This document shows, in pieces, positions 1 through 6,359 of a stretch of 6,424 nucleotides of DNA. Where the stretch lies: NCBI GenBank assembly GCA_002694025.1, contig NZKX01000041.1, positions 1 to 6,424 on the forward strand, in the 5' to 3' direction. The notes beneath the pieces are model-generated. The model did not search any database. It had not been told where the DNA came from and worked only from the letters and a program-made list of their open reading frames with translations. The stretch comes from Fidelibacterota bacterium (GTDB lineage Bacteria > Marinisomatota > Marinisomatia > Marinisomatales > UBA1611). A program made the translations under genes and the position numbers. Position 1 is the stretch's first letter. Each line of letters starts with the position of its first letter.

Positions 1-1
1 A

Positions 2-2974
2 TCAATAAATATTAATTCTTTTCCTTTGGATTCAGCGACAATACTCCAAGTATTTGCAAAAATAGATAGTACATCTGAGATTCAGGCGATAGGGTTTTCA
101 AATGGTGCTCACGAACTGCGTTATGTACTTTTTGGATCTGAAGGCTTAAATATTGAACAATGGATTCCCGTTTATCAAGGTGTAAACACCATTGGTGAAT
201 GGGCCTCTTATAGACTACCTATAGGGAATGATTGGCTAGCCTGGCACGATACCCTTTCTAGTATTAATGAAATACATTTTATTAATGATAATGATGATCA
301 ACAAAATGGATCAGGTAATATAAATTTTAGTATGATACGAGACATCACTCCAGACTTACCTATTCCTCCAAAAGTTTCAATTAGTTATGAGCAAATAAAT
401 TCGCGTAATGAGCAGGATATGCAATTGGTATCAATTGCCTTCTCAAGCACGGTTCAAGATACCGACTCATACTCTTTTTCCTATTTCTGGGAGTTTGGAG
501 ATGGTATAACATCTGAATTACCTAACCCGGTGCATGATTATACTATTGAAGATAACCATAACTATTCTGTCATACTAGTTGTGGCTGATGAGACTGGCAA
601 AAAAGGTTGGGCATCAACATCCATAACAGTTGATCAAGGAAATTCATCATTTCCAATCAAAATTAATTTTGTTGGGGATATTATGATGGGCAGGAGATTT
701 GAAAATGAAAATGGTATAATTACAAATCAGGGAGTTGACGCTCTTTTTGAACCAACAATTGATATCTTAGGGGAGGCCGCAGATGTAACTGTTGCCAATC
801 TAGAAGTACCTCTAACAAATCAAGGATTTCCTCATCCTACAAAAGGGATAGTATTTCGAAGCGCACCTGAAAATGTGAGTGGCTTAATATATGCAGGAAT
901 AGATGTAGTTTCCCTTGCAAATAATCATATCCTAGATTACATGGAACCAGGGATGATTCAAACCAAGAACATTTTAAATGAAGCAGGAATCCTTCATTCA
1001 GGAGCAGGGCTAAATAGCTATGATGCATATCTGCCAACTTTTAAATCAGTAAAAGGTCAAACAATCGCTTTTTTATCATCTAGCGATAGGACTGGGCAAT
1101 ATAATAATTATCAACCTTTCCTGAACGCTGGAGAAAATAAATCAGGGTTTGCATATATGACTCCTTATTACGTCAAAAAACAAATTGAATCTGTAAAGGA
1201 TTTTAGTGATATAATTGTTGTAGAAATGCATGCAGGCAGTGAGTATTCTGTATCTCCAGGGTCAGATTATGATTATGTCGAATCACCAGAAAGATTTGAG
1301 AATTTAAAAATAAATCCTGCCAGCAAAGCTGGGTTTTTGATTCATCCAAAAACAGGTATGGAGATTGAAGATTACTCATGGCGACTTGATAGACCACAAA
1401 TGTGGGATAGAGCTATAAGGCACTTTTCTATAGATCAAGGTGCTGATTTAGTGATTGTCCATCATCCACATATTATTCAAGGAATCGAAATTTACAATCA
1501 AAGACTTATTGCTCACTCATTGGGAAATTTCATATTTGATTTAAATTATCCTGAAACTTATCCTTCTATGATCCTTAATGTAGATATTGATGAAACCGGT
1601 ATAGTAGAATCAACCATTCTTCCTCTTTATATTGATGATTACATTACAAAACCTGCAACTGGTGAACTTGCAAATTATATTTTAGACTATATTGCTATGA
1701 AATCTAAAGTACTGGATACTTACATCCATGTTGATACAGATAATCATTATGCTGTAGTTACCATAGATTCTAACTCAATGGTGCGAGAGCATACTAATTA
1801 TTTTTTATACTCCTTTAGCCATGAACAAACTGAAATTAATGGAACAATAGTTCAAAAGTGGGATCCTATGAAAATTAATAGCCCAGGAAGTTTATCTGAA
1901 TTGATATCTGGGAATGCTGATATTGCTTATTACAGGATTGGAAGAGAAAAAATATGGATGAATAATTTTGAAGATGAAGGGAGTTCTTTATGGAACTTAA
2001 ATAGTGAATCAGAAACTTTACAGGATTCAATTTTCAGAAGAGGAAAAAAAAGTTTATTACATGAAAGAAGTTTTAATTCACCTAGTAATATTGTTACCAA
2101 TCTAGAGGATAGAATACCCTTCCGAAATGATCTAGCGCATACTTTACATGGTTATATAAAAACAATTAATGGTAAAGATGTTACGATTGAAGCTCGCTAT
2201 TTTGATAGTCGCTCAGGAGAAAGTCTATTTACAGCATCAATGCAAGATTCTCTTAACGGGGACGAGAGCTGGAAAAAGTATTGGACAGAAATTCCAAAAG
2301 TCGAAGACTCCGAATTTATCGATATACGAATGAATAGCGGAATTCCTGACTCAGGAAATTCACGATCCTATTTTGATGATGTTGGACTAATAGAATGGGA
2401 TAGTATAAGAAGCGTTTCCAACTTTCCAGTGCCTATTACTTACCCTAATGATTACCACTACATACAATTTTTTACTGAGCAGAGCGATGAATTTTTAGAA
2501 ATTGAAGTTTCAAATTCAATTATTGGAGATTTAGGCCCTCTCATTTCCATACCTATGGTTACAAATCCCACAATCATCTCGCCAGGATATTTTTATTTTT
2601 TTCAGGAATCTAAAGGCCCTGTTGGTGAACTAGAATGGTCTTCTAATTCTGTGATATTTTCAAAGGAAAATTCCCCAATGCTTTTTATTGAAAACTCTGG
2701 TCTATATCAAATTTCCTTAAAAATAAAAGGACCATTTGGTGAAGAAAACACAAACACAATATCTGTTGTGGCATTGCAAGATGGTGAACAGCAATATGTT
2801 CATGGTGATGTTAATGGTGACGGCATCATAACTGTTGTAGATGCACTTTTATGTGCAAATTACACTTTAGGACTTGTTGACTTCGAACCTGTTGAGTTCC
2901 TTGCTGCGGATTTAGATGGGAACAGTTTAATTAATGTACTTGATATATTATTAATATCTGACATTTCAAACTGA
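2..2974 (+). CDS. Large exported CapA/PGA_cap-like metallophosphoesterase with PKD, CBM-like and dockerin modules (5' partial)
   Basis: The frame is open to the window's left edge (codons from nt 2), so the start and any signal peptide lie upstream; a TTG at nt 26 is not a credible start. About 990 codons are visible. Modules in order: a beta-rich N-terminal module (to ~nt 355); a PKD domain (~365-640) with the WEFGDG signature at nt 488-505; a CapA/PGA_cap domain (~656-1600) with GDIMMG (674), NLE (797-805), NNH (920-928), a His in HAGSEY (1229), HHPH (1460-1471) and GNFIFD (1526-1543); a jelly-roll CBM-like module (~1955-2401) ending YFDDVGL; a degenerate PKD-like module (~2560-2775); and a C-terminal dockerin with two calcium loops (DVNGDGIITVVD at 2807, DLDGNSLINVLD at 2909). 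The family is tied to poly-gamma-glutamate capsule synthesis and has a calcineurin-like metal site. The substrate here is unknown. The modules imply action outside the cytoplasm. Domain calls are confident; the N-terminal module is the least certain. Confidence 0.85.
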   Translation, partial: SININSFPLDSATILQVFAKIDSTSEIQAIGFSNGAHELRYVLFGSEGLNIEQWIPVYQGVNTIGEWASYRLPIGNDWLAWHDTLSSINEIHFINDNDDQQNGSGNINFSMIRDITPDLPIPPKVSISYEQINSRNEQDMQLVSIAFSSTVQDTDSYSFSYFWEFGDGITSELPNPVHDYTIEDNHNYSVILVVADETGKKGWASTSITVDQGNSSFPIKINFVGDIMMGRRFENENGIITNQGVDALFEPTIDILGEAADVTVANLEVPLTNQGFPHPTKGIVFRSAPENVSGLIYAGIDVVSLANNHILDYMEPGMIQTKNILNEAGILHSGAGLNSYDAYLPTFKSVKGQTIAFLSSSDRTGQYNNYQPFLNAGENKSGFAYMTPYYVKKQIESVKDFSDIIVVEMHAGSEYSVSPGSDYDYVESPERFENLKINPASKAGFLIHPKTGMEIEDYSWRLDRPQMWDRAIRHFSIDQGADLVIVHHPHIIQGIEIYNQRLIAHSLGNFIFDLNYPETYPSMILNVDIDETGIVESTILPLYIDDYITKPATGELANYILDYIAMKSKVLDTYIHVDTDNHYAVVTIDSNSMVREHTNYFLYSFSHEQTEINGTIVQKWDPMKINSPGSLSELISGNADIAYYRIGREKIWMNNFEDEGSSLWNLNSESETLQDSIFRRGKKSLLHERSFNSPSNIVTNLEDRIPFRNDLAHTLHGYIKTINGKDVTIEARYFDSRSGESLFTASMQDSLNGDESWKKYWTEIPKVEDSEFIDIRMNSGIPDSGNSRSYFDDVGLIEWDSIRSVSNFPVPITYPNDYHYIQFFTEQSDEFLEIEVSNSIIGDLGPLISIPMVTNPTIISPGYFYFFQESKGPVGELEWSSNSVIFSKENSPMLFIENSGLYQISLKIKGPFGEENTNTISVVALQDGEQQYVHGDVNGDGIITVVDALLCANYTLGLVDFEPVEFLAADLDGNSLINVLDILLISDISN
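365..640 (+). other. PKD domain in the CapA-like protein
   Basis: The WEFGDG motif (nt 488-505) followed by NPVHDYT and the strand pattern NYSVILVVAD is the classic PKD signature. PKD domains are Ig-fold spacers or binding modules of extracellular bacterial proteins. This one directly precedes the catalytic-type domain, suggesting a stalk or a polysaccharide/protein contact role. Confidence 0.85.
656..1600 (+). other. CapA/PGA_cap (calcineurin-like) domain
   Basis: All the landmark motifs of the family are visible in order: GD, NLE, NNH, a single His followed by a Gly-x-Glu-Tyr, the HHPH pair, and HSLGNFIFD. These supply the expected metal ligands, so the domain is probably active. Two departures stand out: the usual HWGxEY is HAGSEY (nt 1229-1246), and about 51 codons (nt 1247-1399) separate it from the helix leading to HHPH, where I recall roughly ten in typical members. 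Confidence 0.8.
2801..2971 (+). other. C-terminal type I dockerin-like module
   Basis: Two EF-hand-like calcium loops, DVNGDGIITVVD (nt 2807-2842) and DLDGNSLINVLD (nt 2909-2944), lie 34 codons apart, with Asp/Asn at loop positions 1, 3, 5 and 12 in both. The protein ends nine residues after the second loop. No canonical type IX secretion C-terminal domain follows, so the dockerin itself is the terminal module. It may mediate cohesin docking or surface retention; no cohesin is seen in the window. Confidence 0.8.
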
Positions 2975-3016
2975 GAGGTCATATAATATAATTAATAACG
3001 TCCATTAAGTTTGAAA
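2964..3016. terminator. Inverted repeat spanning a convergent gene junction, possible bidirectional terminator
   Basis: TTTCAAACT (2964-2972) and AGTTTGAAA (3008-3016) form a perfect 9-bp inverted repeat around a 35-nt, very AT-rich loop holding both stop codons. It lies where two convergent genes must end. It lacks a GC-rich stem and a clean U-tract, so it is not a textbook intrinsic terminator; the long loop also weakens the case. Confidence 0.3.
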
Positions 3017-3617
3017 CTACTGCGCGACCTGTTTTATTAAGCCTTTTATTATTAACATGACCATGATCAATAAGAATACAATCAATATTTAACTCTTCTG
3101 CAACATCACTATCATGATTAGTGTCTCCAATCATGGCTATATCTTCTTTTTGATATGGGAGCTTGTTAATTAACTTCATTCCTTCCTCAATTTTACCACT
3201 TGCATATTGATTATCAATTCCAACTATCTCCAAAAAGTAATTTTGCAATTTATGTATTTGAATCCAATCTAATAAATACCTTTCCATAGCCGCTGACAAA
3301 ATAGATTGAGAAATTGATTTTGATTGAATTTTTCTGAGCAAGTTTTTAGTGCCTTTTTGGAGTTTTGCTTTGTGAAAATTTTTCCCATAATAATCAACAA
3401 ATTCGTCTCCAGCTACTTCAAATGGCTCTTTCTCGAAGTCGAATCCTAATCTCTTATAATAATCTTTTACTGGAAAGGTAAAAATATTTCTATATTGATC
3501 TTCTGATATAGGGTTAAGGCCCCGCTTAATAAGTGCTTGATTAATTCCTTCAACACAAAGCCATCTATCATTTAATAAAGTTCCATTCCAATCCCAAATA
3601 ATATGTTTATATCTCAT
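2979..3617 (-). CDS. HAD-superfamily hydrolase, phosphoglycolate-phosphatase-like, with DxN motif I
   Basis: A 212-residue soluble protein of the usual length for a Gph-like HAD phosphatase with an alpha-helical cap. Motif I is DWNGTL (residues 9-14), motif II probably Ser108 in ILSAAM, motif III Lys142 (SGK) and motif IV GDTNHD (164-169). The cap region lies between about residues 16 and 88. Asp9 is the expected nucleophile and Asp165/Asp169 the magnesium ligands. The position normally held by the acid/base Asp of phosphatases (Asp+2) is Asn11. I recall related proteins beginning IWDWNGTL in Bacteroidota and Firmicutes, so this looks like a subfamily trait and not decay. The substrate cannot be read from sequence. 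The ATG at 3617 is the natural start, just before the first beta strand; no clear ribosome binding site is seen. The gene converges on the CapA-like gene and diverges from the Nudix gene. Confidence 0.85.
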   Translation of the reverse strand: MRYKHIIWDWNGTLLNDRWLCVEGINQALIKRGLNPISEDQYRNIFTFPVKDYYKRLGFDFEKEPFEVAGDEFVDYYGKNFHKAKLQKGTKNLLRKIQSKSISQSILSAAMERYLLDWIQIHKLQNYFLEIVGIDNQYASGKIEEGMKLINKLPYQKEDIAMIGDTNHDSDVAEELNIDCILIDHGHVNNKRLNKTGRAVVSNLMDVINYII

Positions 3618-3663
3618 ACGAAAAGTTCGGGTTCAATTCAATAAAATGGGATAATTTTTATCA

Positions 3664-4278
3664 ATGAAACCTAAATTAATTATAAAACTAACTAAGGTGT
3701 TCAATAGAAGACTCCCAGGGAAAAGTACACATGAAAAAATGATAGTTAGACCAAAACAAAAATTTCCAGAAAAAAAAAGAACTCTTCCCGCTGCTGTATT
3801 AGTTCTATTGTATCCTGTAAAAGAAAATTGGTATTTCTATTTAACGAAACGAACAAAAACTGTTGCGCATCATAAAGGACAAATTTCACTACCTGGAGGC
3901 ATGCTTGATGAAGGAGAATCAAGTCAAAATGCTGCAATTAGAGAAACATATGAAGAGTTGGGCATCAAACCTAAAGATATCAACATAATTGGACCTTTAA
4001 CACCACTCTATATTCCAATTTCTAGTTTTAAAATCTTTCCTTTTGTAGGTTGGATAACAAAGAAAACAAAATTAAATATACAATCCAAAGAAGTTTCGAA
4101 AGTTTTTTCTCCATCGATTTCAAGTCTTATAAACCCTCAAAATAAAAAAATAAAAATATCCACTATGTTTGGGCAAAAGGTCAAAATTCCGTTTTTTGAT
4201 CTAAATAATGAAATAGTATGGGGAGCTACGTCAATGATTTTATCAGAATTTAAAAGTATTTTAAAAGAAATAAAATGA
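3664..4278 (+). CDS. Nudix hydrolase, CoA-diphosphatase (NudL/NUDT7-like) type
   Basis: A 204-residue protein with a complete Nudix box, G-x5-E-x7-RETYEELGI, at residues 79-101. Directly before it is the signature of CoA-type Nudix enzymes: YLTKRTKTVAHHKGQISLPGG (about 59-79). The following LTPLYIPISSFKIFPFVGW (112-130) and WGATSMILSEF (186-196) also match the NudL/YeaB group, especially Bacteroidota-like members as I recall them. Characterised members cleave CoA and derivatives to 3',5'-ADP and 4'-phosphopantetheine using Mg or Mn. The box's Arg and Glu residues are all present, so activity is expected. The N-terminal ~40 residues are basic (KPKLIIK...NRRLPGK) and may be a short extension. 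The start ATG has only a weak GGGA about 12 nt upstream. The stop overlaps the next gene's start as ATGA, implying translational coupling. Family assignment is firm; exact substrate is inferred. Confidence 0.88.
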   Translation: MKPKLIIKLTKVFNRRLPGKSTHEKMIVRPKQKFPEKKRTLPAAVLVLLYPVKENWYFYLTKRTKTVAHHKGQISLPGGMLDEGESSQNAAIRETYEELGIKPKDINIIGPLTPLYIPISSFKIFPFVGWITKKTKLNIQSKEVSKVFSPSISSLINPQNKKIKISTMFGQKVKIPFFDLNNEIVWGATSMILSEFKSILKEIK

Positions 4279-4526
4279 ACCTAGGACAATGGTTAAAATC
4301 TCTTTCAACAGGAGATCATATTATTTTGCTGATTTTTTATGCTTTTTGCGTGTATTTAAGTAAGGCCTCTCTTGAAAATCTGATCAAAATATATGATAAG
4401 AAAAAAGAGTACAGTGAATTCAGAATTCGATTTCGAATTACGCCAATAATGTTACTAAGTCTAGGGTTTCTATATAGCTATATTTTATACAATATCTTTA
4501 AAGGCATTTTTGTATTTATGCCATGA
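4275..4526 (+). CDS. Small two-helix membrane protein of unknown function
   Basis: An 83-residue protein not recognised as any named family. Two hydrophobic segments (about residues 15-32 and 56-77) flank a strongly charged loop (38-54: DKKKEYSEFRIRFR), giving a hairpin topology with the basic loop likely cytoplasmic by the positive-inside rule. No catalytic motif, lipobox or cleavable signal peptide is apparent. Its ATG lies inside the Nudix stop (ATGA at 4275-4278), and its own stop overlaps the start of the next small frame in the same way (ATGA at 4523-4526). These overlaps, together with protein-like hydrophobicity, argue that it is a real, translationally coupled operon member. The loop's DNA contains a 16-nt inverted repeat (4424-4439). 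Confidence 0.72.
   Translation: MNLGQWLKSLSTGDHIILLIFYAFCVYLSKASLENLIKIYDKKKEYSEFRIRFRITPIMLLSLGFLYSYILYNIFKGIFVFMP
4424..4439. repeat. Short inverted repeat inside the 83-residue membrane protein gene
   Basis: AATTCG (4424-4429) and CGAATT (4434-4439) form a 6-bp stem around an ATTT tetraloop. GAATTC also occurs twice just upstream (4416-4421 and 4423-4428). The DNA encodes the EFRIRFRI stretch, so the pattern may simply reflect repeated Phe-Arg-Ile codons. Any role in mRNA folding is speculative. Confidence 0.4.
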
Positions 4527-4648
4527 TTATATTTTTTAAAATCAAAAATATTGATACTTATCAGCTATTAGGCGTGATTGTTACTTTTATAATGATTTAT
4601 CCAACTCTTTTTTTTCAGGTACAATTCAATGGCAAAAAAAAAGTATAA
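4523..4648 (+). CDS. Putative 41-residue single-pass membrane microprotein overlapping phoH
   Basis: A short open frame fills what would otherwise be a 102-bp gap. It starts at an ATG overlapping the preceding stop as ATGA (4523-4526) and ends at TAA 4646-4648, 20 nt inside the PhoH-type gene. The product begins MIIFFKIKNIDTYQLLGVIV, carries one hydrophobic stretch (about residues 13-33) and has a basic tail (NGKKKV). The same ATGA junction is used by the gene before it, which supports coupled translation. Against it: the frame is short, AT-rich DNA favours hydrophobic chance frames, and its last codons are shared with the phoH start. It could instead be untranslated leader for PhoH. I recognise no family. 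Confidence 0.45.
   Translation: MIIFFKIKNIDTYQLLGVIVTFIMIYPTLFFQVQFNGKKKV
4588..4593 (+). promoter_or_regulatory. Possible -10 element (TATAAT) upstream of the PhoH-type gene
   Basis: A perfect TATAAT lies about 36 nt before the phoH ATG, inside the proposed 41-residue frame. No convincing -35 hexamer sits 16-18 bp upstream, and in DNA this AT-rich such a hexamer is expected by chance. If real it would allow PhoH expression independent of the upstream operon. Confidence 0.18.
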
Positions 4649-5948
4649 AATCTTTGTCTTAGATACAAATGTTATACTACATGACTCTACGTGCATTAAA
4701 AATTTTGAAAACAATGATATAGTAATTCCTATTTCTGTCCTTGAAGAATTGGATCAATTTAAAAGGGGGAATGAGCAAATACATTTTAACGCTAGGGATT
4801 TTCTGAGGCAATTAGATGATTTTTCAGTTAATTCTCTAGATGGAAAATATGGTAATAAAAATGGAAAAATAAGAGTAGTAGTTAACCATAATTGGCATCC
4901 AGCTGTTAAAGAAGTTTTTAATGAAGATTGTGCTGACAACCGTATTATCAATTGTGCTTATAAAATTCAGAATGAGAATCCAGATCGTACTGTAGTTATT
5001 GTGTCAAAAGATACAAATATGAGACTCAAATCTAGATCTCTTTCGTTAATTGCAGAAGACTACACAACTGATGCTGTTGAACTTTTCAATAACGTTTATG
5101 ATCCAGCTAGTTTCATTGAAGGAGTAAGTAATTCAGAAATTGAATTAATTGAAAGAAATGGTGGTGTAAAAGTTAATCAATTGGATTCAATAAAAAGACC
5201 TCTTCCCAATGAAAATTTCATACTAAGAAATGGAGGGAAATCAATTCTTGTTACTTTTGACCCTTACAAAGATAAGATTGTCCAGCTTGGTACTCAAAAT
5301 GCCTATGGAATAATTCCAAGAAATGCTGAACAATCATTTGCCCTAAATGTTCTTATGAATGATAGAATTCAACTAGTAACCTTAACCGGAAAAGCAGGTA
5401 CTGGAAAAACATTATTAGCTTTGGCCTCAGCCCTTGAAAAAAGAAAAACTTACAAACAAATTTTCCTTGCTAGGCCTATTGTCCCCCTCAGTAACAGAGA
5501 CTTGGGGTTCCTTCCAGGTGATATTGATTCAAAGCTTACCCCATATATGCAACCTCTATTTGATAACTTAGCCGTCATTAAACATCAATTTAAAAAAAGT
5601 GATAAACGAATACATAAAATAAAAGAACTACTTGAAGAACAAAAATTATTAATTACACCTTTAGCATATATTCGAGGAAGAAGCCTACAAAAATCTTATT
5701 TTATTGTTGACGAAGCCCAAAACCTTACCCCTCATGAAGTTAAGACTATTATTACAAGAGCTGGCGAAGGGACAAAAATAGTTTTTACTGGAGATATTAA
5801 CCAAATCGACCATCCATACTTAGATAAAAAATCAAATGGAGTATCTTATTTAATTAATCGTATGGAGAAACAAAAAATATTTTCCCATATAAATTTAAGA
5901 AAAGGAGAAAGAAGCAAACTAGCAGAACTAGCAAGCGACTTACTATAA
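4629..5948 (+). CDS. PIN-domain PhoH-family ATPase (PhoH2/YlaK type)
   Basis: A 439-residue protein, close to the ~440 of Bacillus YlaK. The N-terminal PIN domain (about 7-140) has the acidic residues expected for a nuclease site: Asp12 in VLDTNVILHD, Glu40 in LEELD, Asp103 in DNRI and Asp128 in SKDTN. A linker region (~150-225) leads to the PhoH ATPase: Walker A GKAGTGKT (254-261), ARPIVPLSNRDLGFLPGD, Walker B IVDEAQN (359-365), the FTGDINQID motif (386-394) and the C-terminal LRKGERS arginine motif. PhoH2 proteins studied in mycobacteria are ATP-dependent RNA helicases with RNase activity, so a cytoplasmic RNA-processing role is likely. All key residues are present. The start is just before the PIN strand; only a weak CAGG about 10 nt upstream serves as ribosome binding site, so coupling to the overlapping upstream frame may help initiation. 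No ybeY is adjacent, unlike classical phoH loci. Confidence 0.92.
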   Translation: MAKKKYKIFVLDTNVILHDSTCIKNFENNDIVIPISVLEELDQFKRGNEQIHFNARDFLRQLDDFSVNSLDGKYGNKNGKIRVVVNHNWHPAVKEVFNEDCADNRIINCAYKIQNENPDRTVVIVSKDTNMRLKSRSLSLIAEDYTTDAVELFNNVYDPASFIEGVSNSEIELIERNGGVKVNQLDSIKRPLPNENFILRNGGKSILVTFDPYKDKIVQLGTQNAYGIIPRNAEQSFALNVLMNDRIQLVTLTGKAGTGKTLLALASALEKRKTYKQIFLARPIVPLSNRDLGFLPGDIDSKLTPYMQPLFDNLAVIKHQFKKSDKRIHKIKELLEEQKLLITPLAYIRGRSLQKSYFIVDEAQNLTPHEVKTIITRAGEGTKIVFTGDINQIDHPYLDKKSNGVSYLINRMEKQKIFSHINLRKGERSKLAELASDLL

Positions 5949-5952
5949 AACA

Positions 5953-5986
5953 AGATTTATTATAACAGTCTAGTTAGATAAAATCT
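5953..5986. terminator. Weak AT-rich inverted repeat between convergent genes
   Basis: AGATTTAT (5953-5960) can pair imperfectly (one bulge) with ATAAAATCT (5978-5986) around a 17-nt loop. It sits between the PhoH stop and the end of the convergent 109-residue gene, overlapping that gene's last codons. The stem is AT-rich and no strong U-tract follows, so a terminator role is only possible. Confidence 0.22.
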
Positions 5987-6299
5987 CATCAATCTTTTCC
6001 ATAGCTTTCTCTTCAACAACCTTTTTTGTTGATTCTTTAACTTGCTCTATAGATTTTGAAGCCGCTTCTTTAGCTTTATCTACATCTTCAGATACTGATT
6101 TTTTTAAATCATCTATGGTTTTTGGTACATCTTGCCCAGTGTAACGTAAATAGAACACGTATAAAATGAGTATGATTCCAATGCTAATAACAAGCTTAAT
6201 AATTTTTTTTACTATTGCGTAAATAAGCAGTATTACTATAATGGCAAAAATGGCTAAATAAATTGGGTTAGATAATGTAGTCTCAAAGAGTGAATCCAT
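5970..6299 (-). CDS. Membrane-anchored amphipathic-helix protein of unknown function
   Basis: A 109-residue protein with two adjacent hydrophobic helices (about residues 13-30 and 34-51) split by a short basic KKIIK turn, then a long charged, Ala/Lys/Glu/Val-rich amphipathic tail (about 58-108) that looks continuously helical and possibly coiled-coil. The overall look resembles small YtxH-like or apolipoprotein-like envelope proteins, but I cannot assign a family. No enzyme motif is seen. The ATG is supported by an AAAGG on the minus strand seven nt upstream (nt 6307-6311), one of the better ribosome binding sites in the window. The gene converges on phoH and is divergent from the secreted-protein gene at 6360, so it is probably transcribed alone. 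Confidence 0.7.
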   Translation of the reverse strand: MDSLFETTLSNPIYLAIFAIIVILLIYAIVKKIIKLVISIGIILILYVFYLRYTGQDVPKTIDDLKKSVSEDVDKAKEAASKSIEQVKESTKKVVEEKAMEKIDEILSN

Positions 6300-6302
6300 G
6301 AT

Positions 6303-6310
6303 AAGGCCTT
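6303..6310 (-). promoter_or_regulatory. Ribosome binding site within an AAGGCCTT palindrome
   Basis: Read on the minus strand, TAAAGG-CCTTATC-ATG gives an AAAGG Shine-Dalgarno-like element seven nt before the 109-residue gene. The AAGG is half of an 8-bp perfect palindrome (AAGGCCTT). The self-complementarity has no loop, so intramolecular occlusion is unlikely; it mainly supports the start choice. Confidence 0.45.
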
Positions 6311-6359
6311 TAGTAAAATAATAAGTTTAGGTTTAAGTGGTTCTGCGTTAATTTTGGTA

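Noticed and set aside
26..28. TTG as the start codon of the CapA-like gene
   Set aside because: The frame remains open upstream to the window edge, no signal peptide follows the TTG, and a beta-rich domain is already under way, so the gene is simply truncated by the window.
837..1397. Minus-strand open frames of 64-66 codons inside the CapA-like gene
   Set aside because: They lie antisense to a strongly supported domain and their products look like shadow translations without recognizable motifs.
2343..2357. TTCCTGA-C-TCAGGAA palindrome
   Set aside because: It lies deep in coding sequence of the CBM-like module, with no nearby second copy; most likely chance.
3618..3663. Promoters or an operator in the HAD/Nudix divergent spacer, including CGAA-aag-TTCG at 3619-3629 and an ATAAAA/TTTTAT pair near 3641-3661
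   Set aside because: The stems are 4-6 bp and AT-rich, and no convincing -35/-10 pair with proper spacing was found on either strand, though promoters must lie near here.
3746..3937. Minus-strand frame of 63 codons opposite the Nudix gene
   Set aside because: It overlaps the Nudix box on the other strand and has no independent support.
4754..4951. Minus-strand frame of 65 codons opposite the PIN domain
   Set aside because: Antisense shadow of conserved PIN coding sequence.
6300..6359. Promoter motifs and a GTTTAGGTTTAAG mini-repeat in the last divergent spacer
   Set aside because: No hexamer pair or Bacteroidota-type TAnnTTTG element with suitable spacing could be recognised; the repeat is too short to matter.
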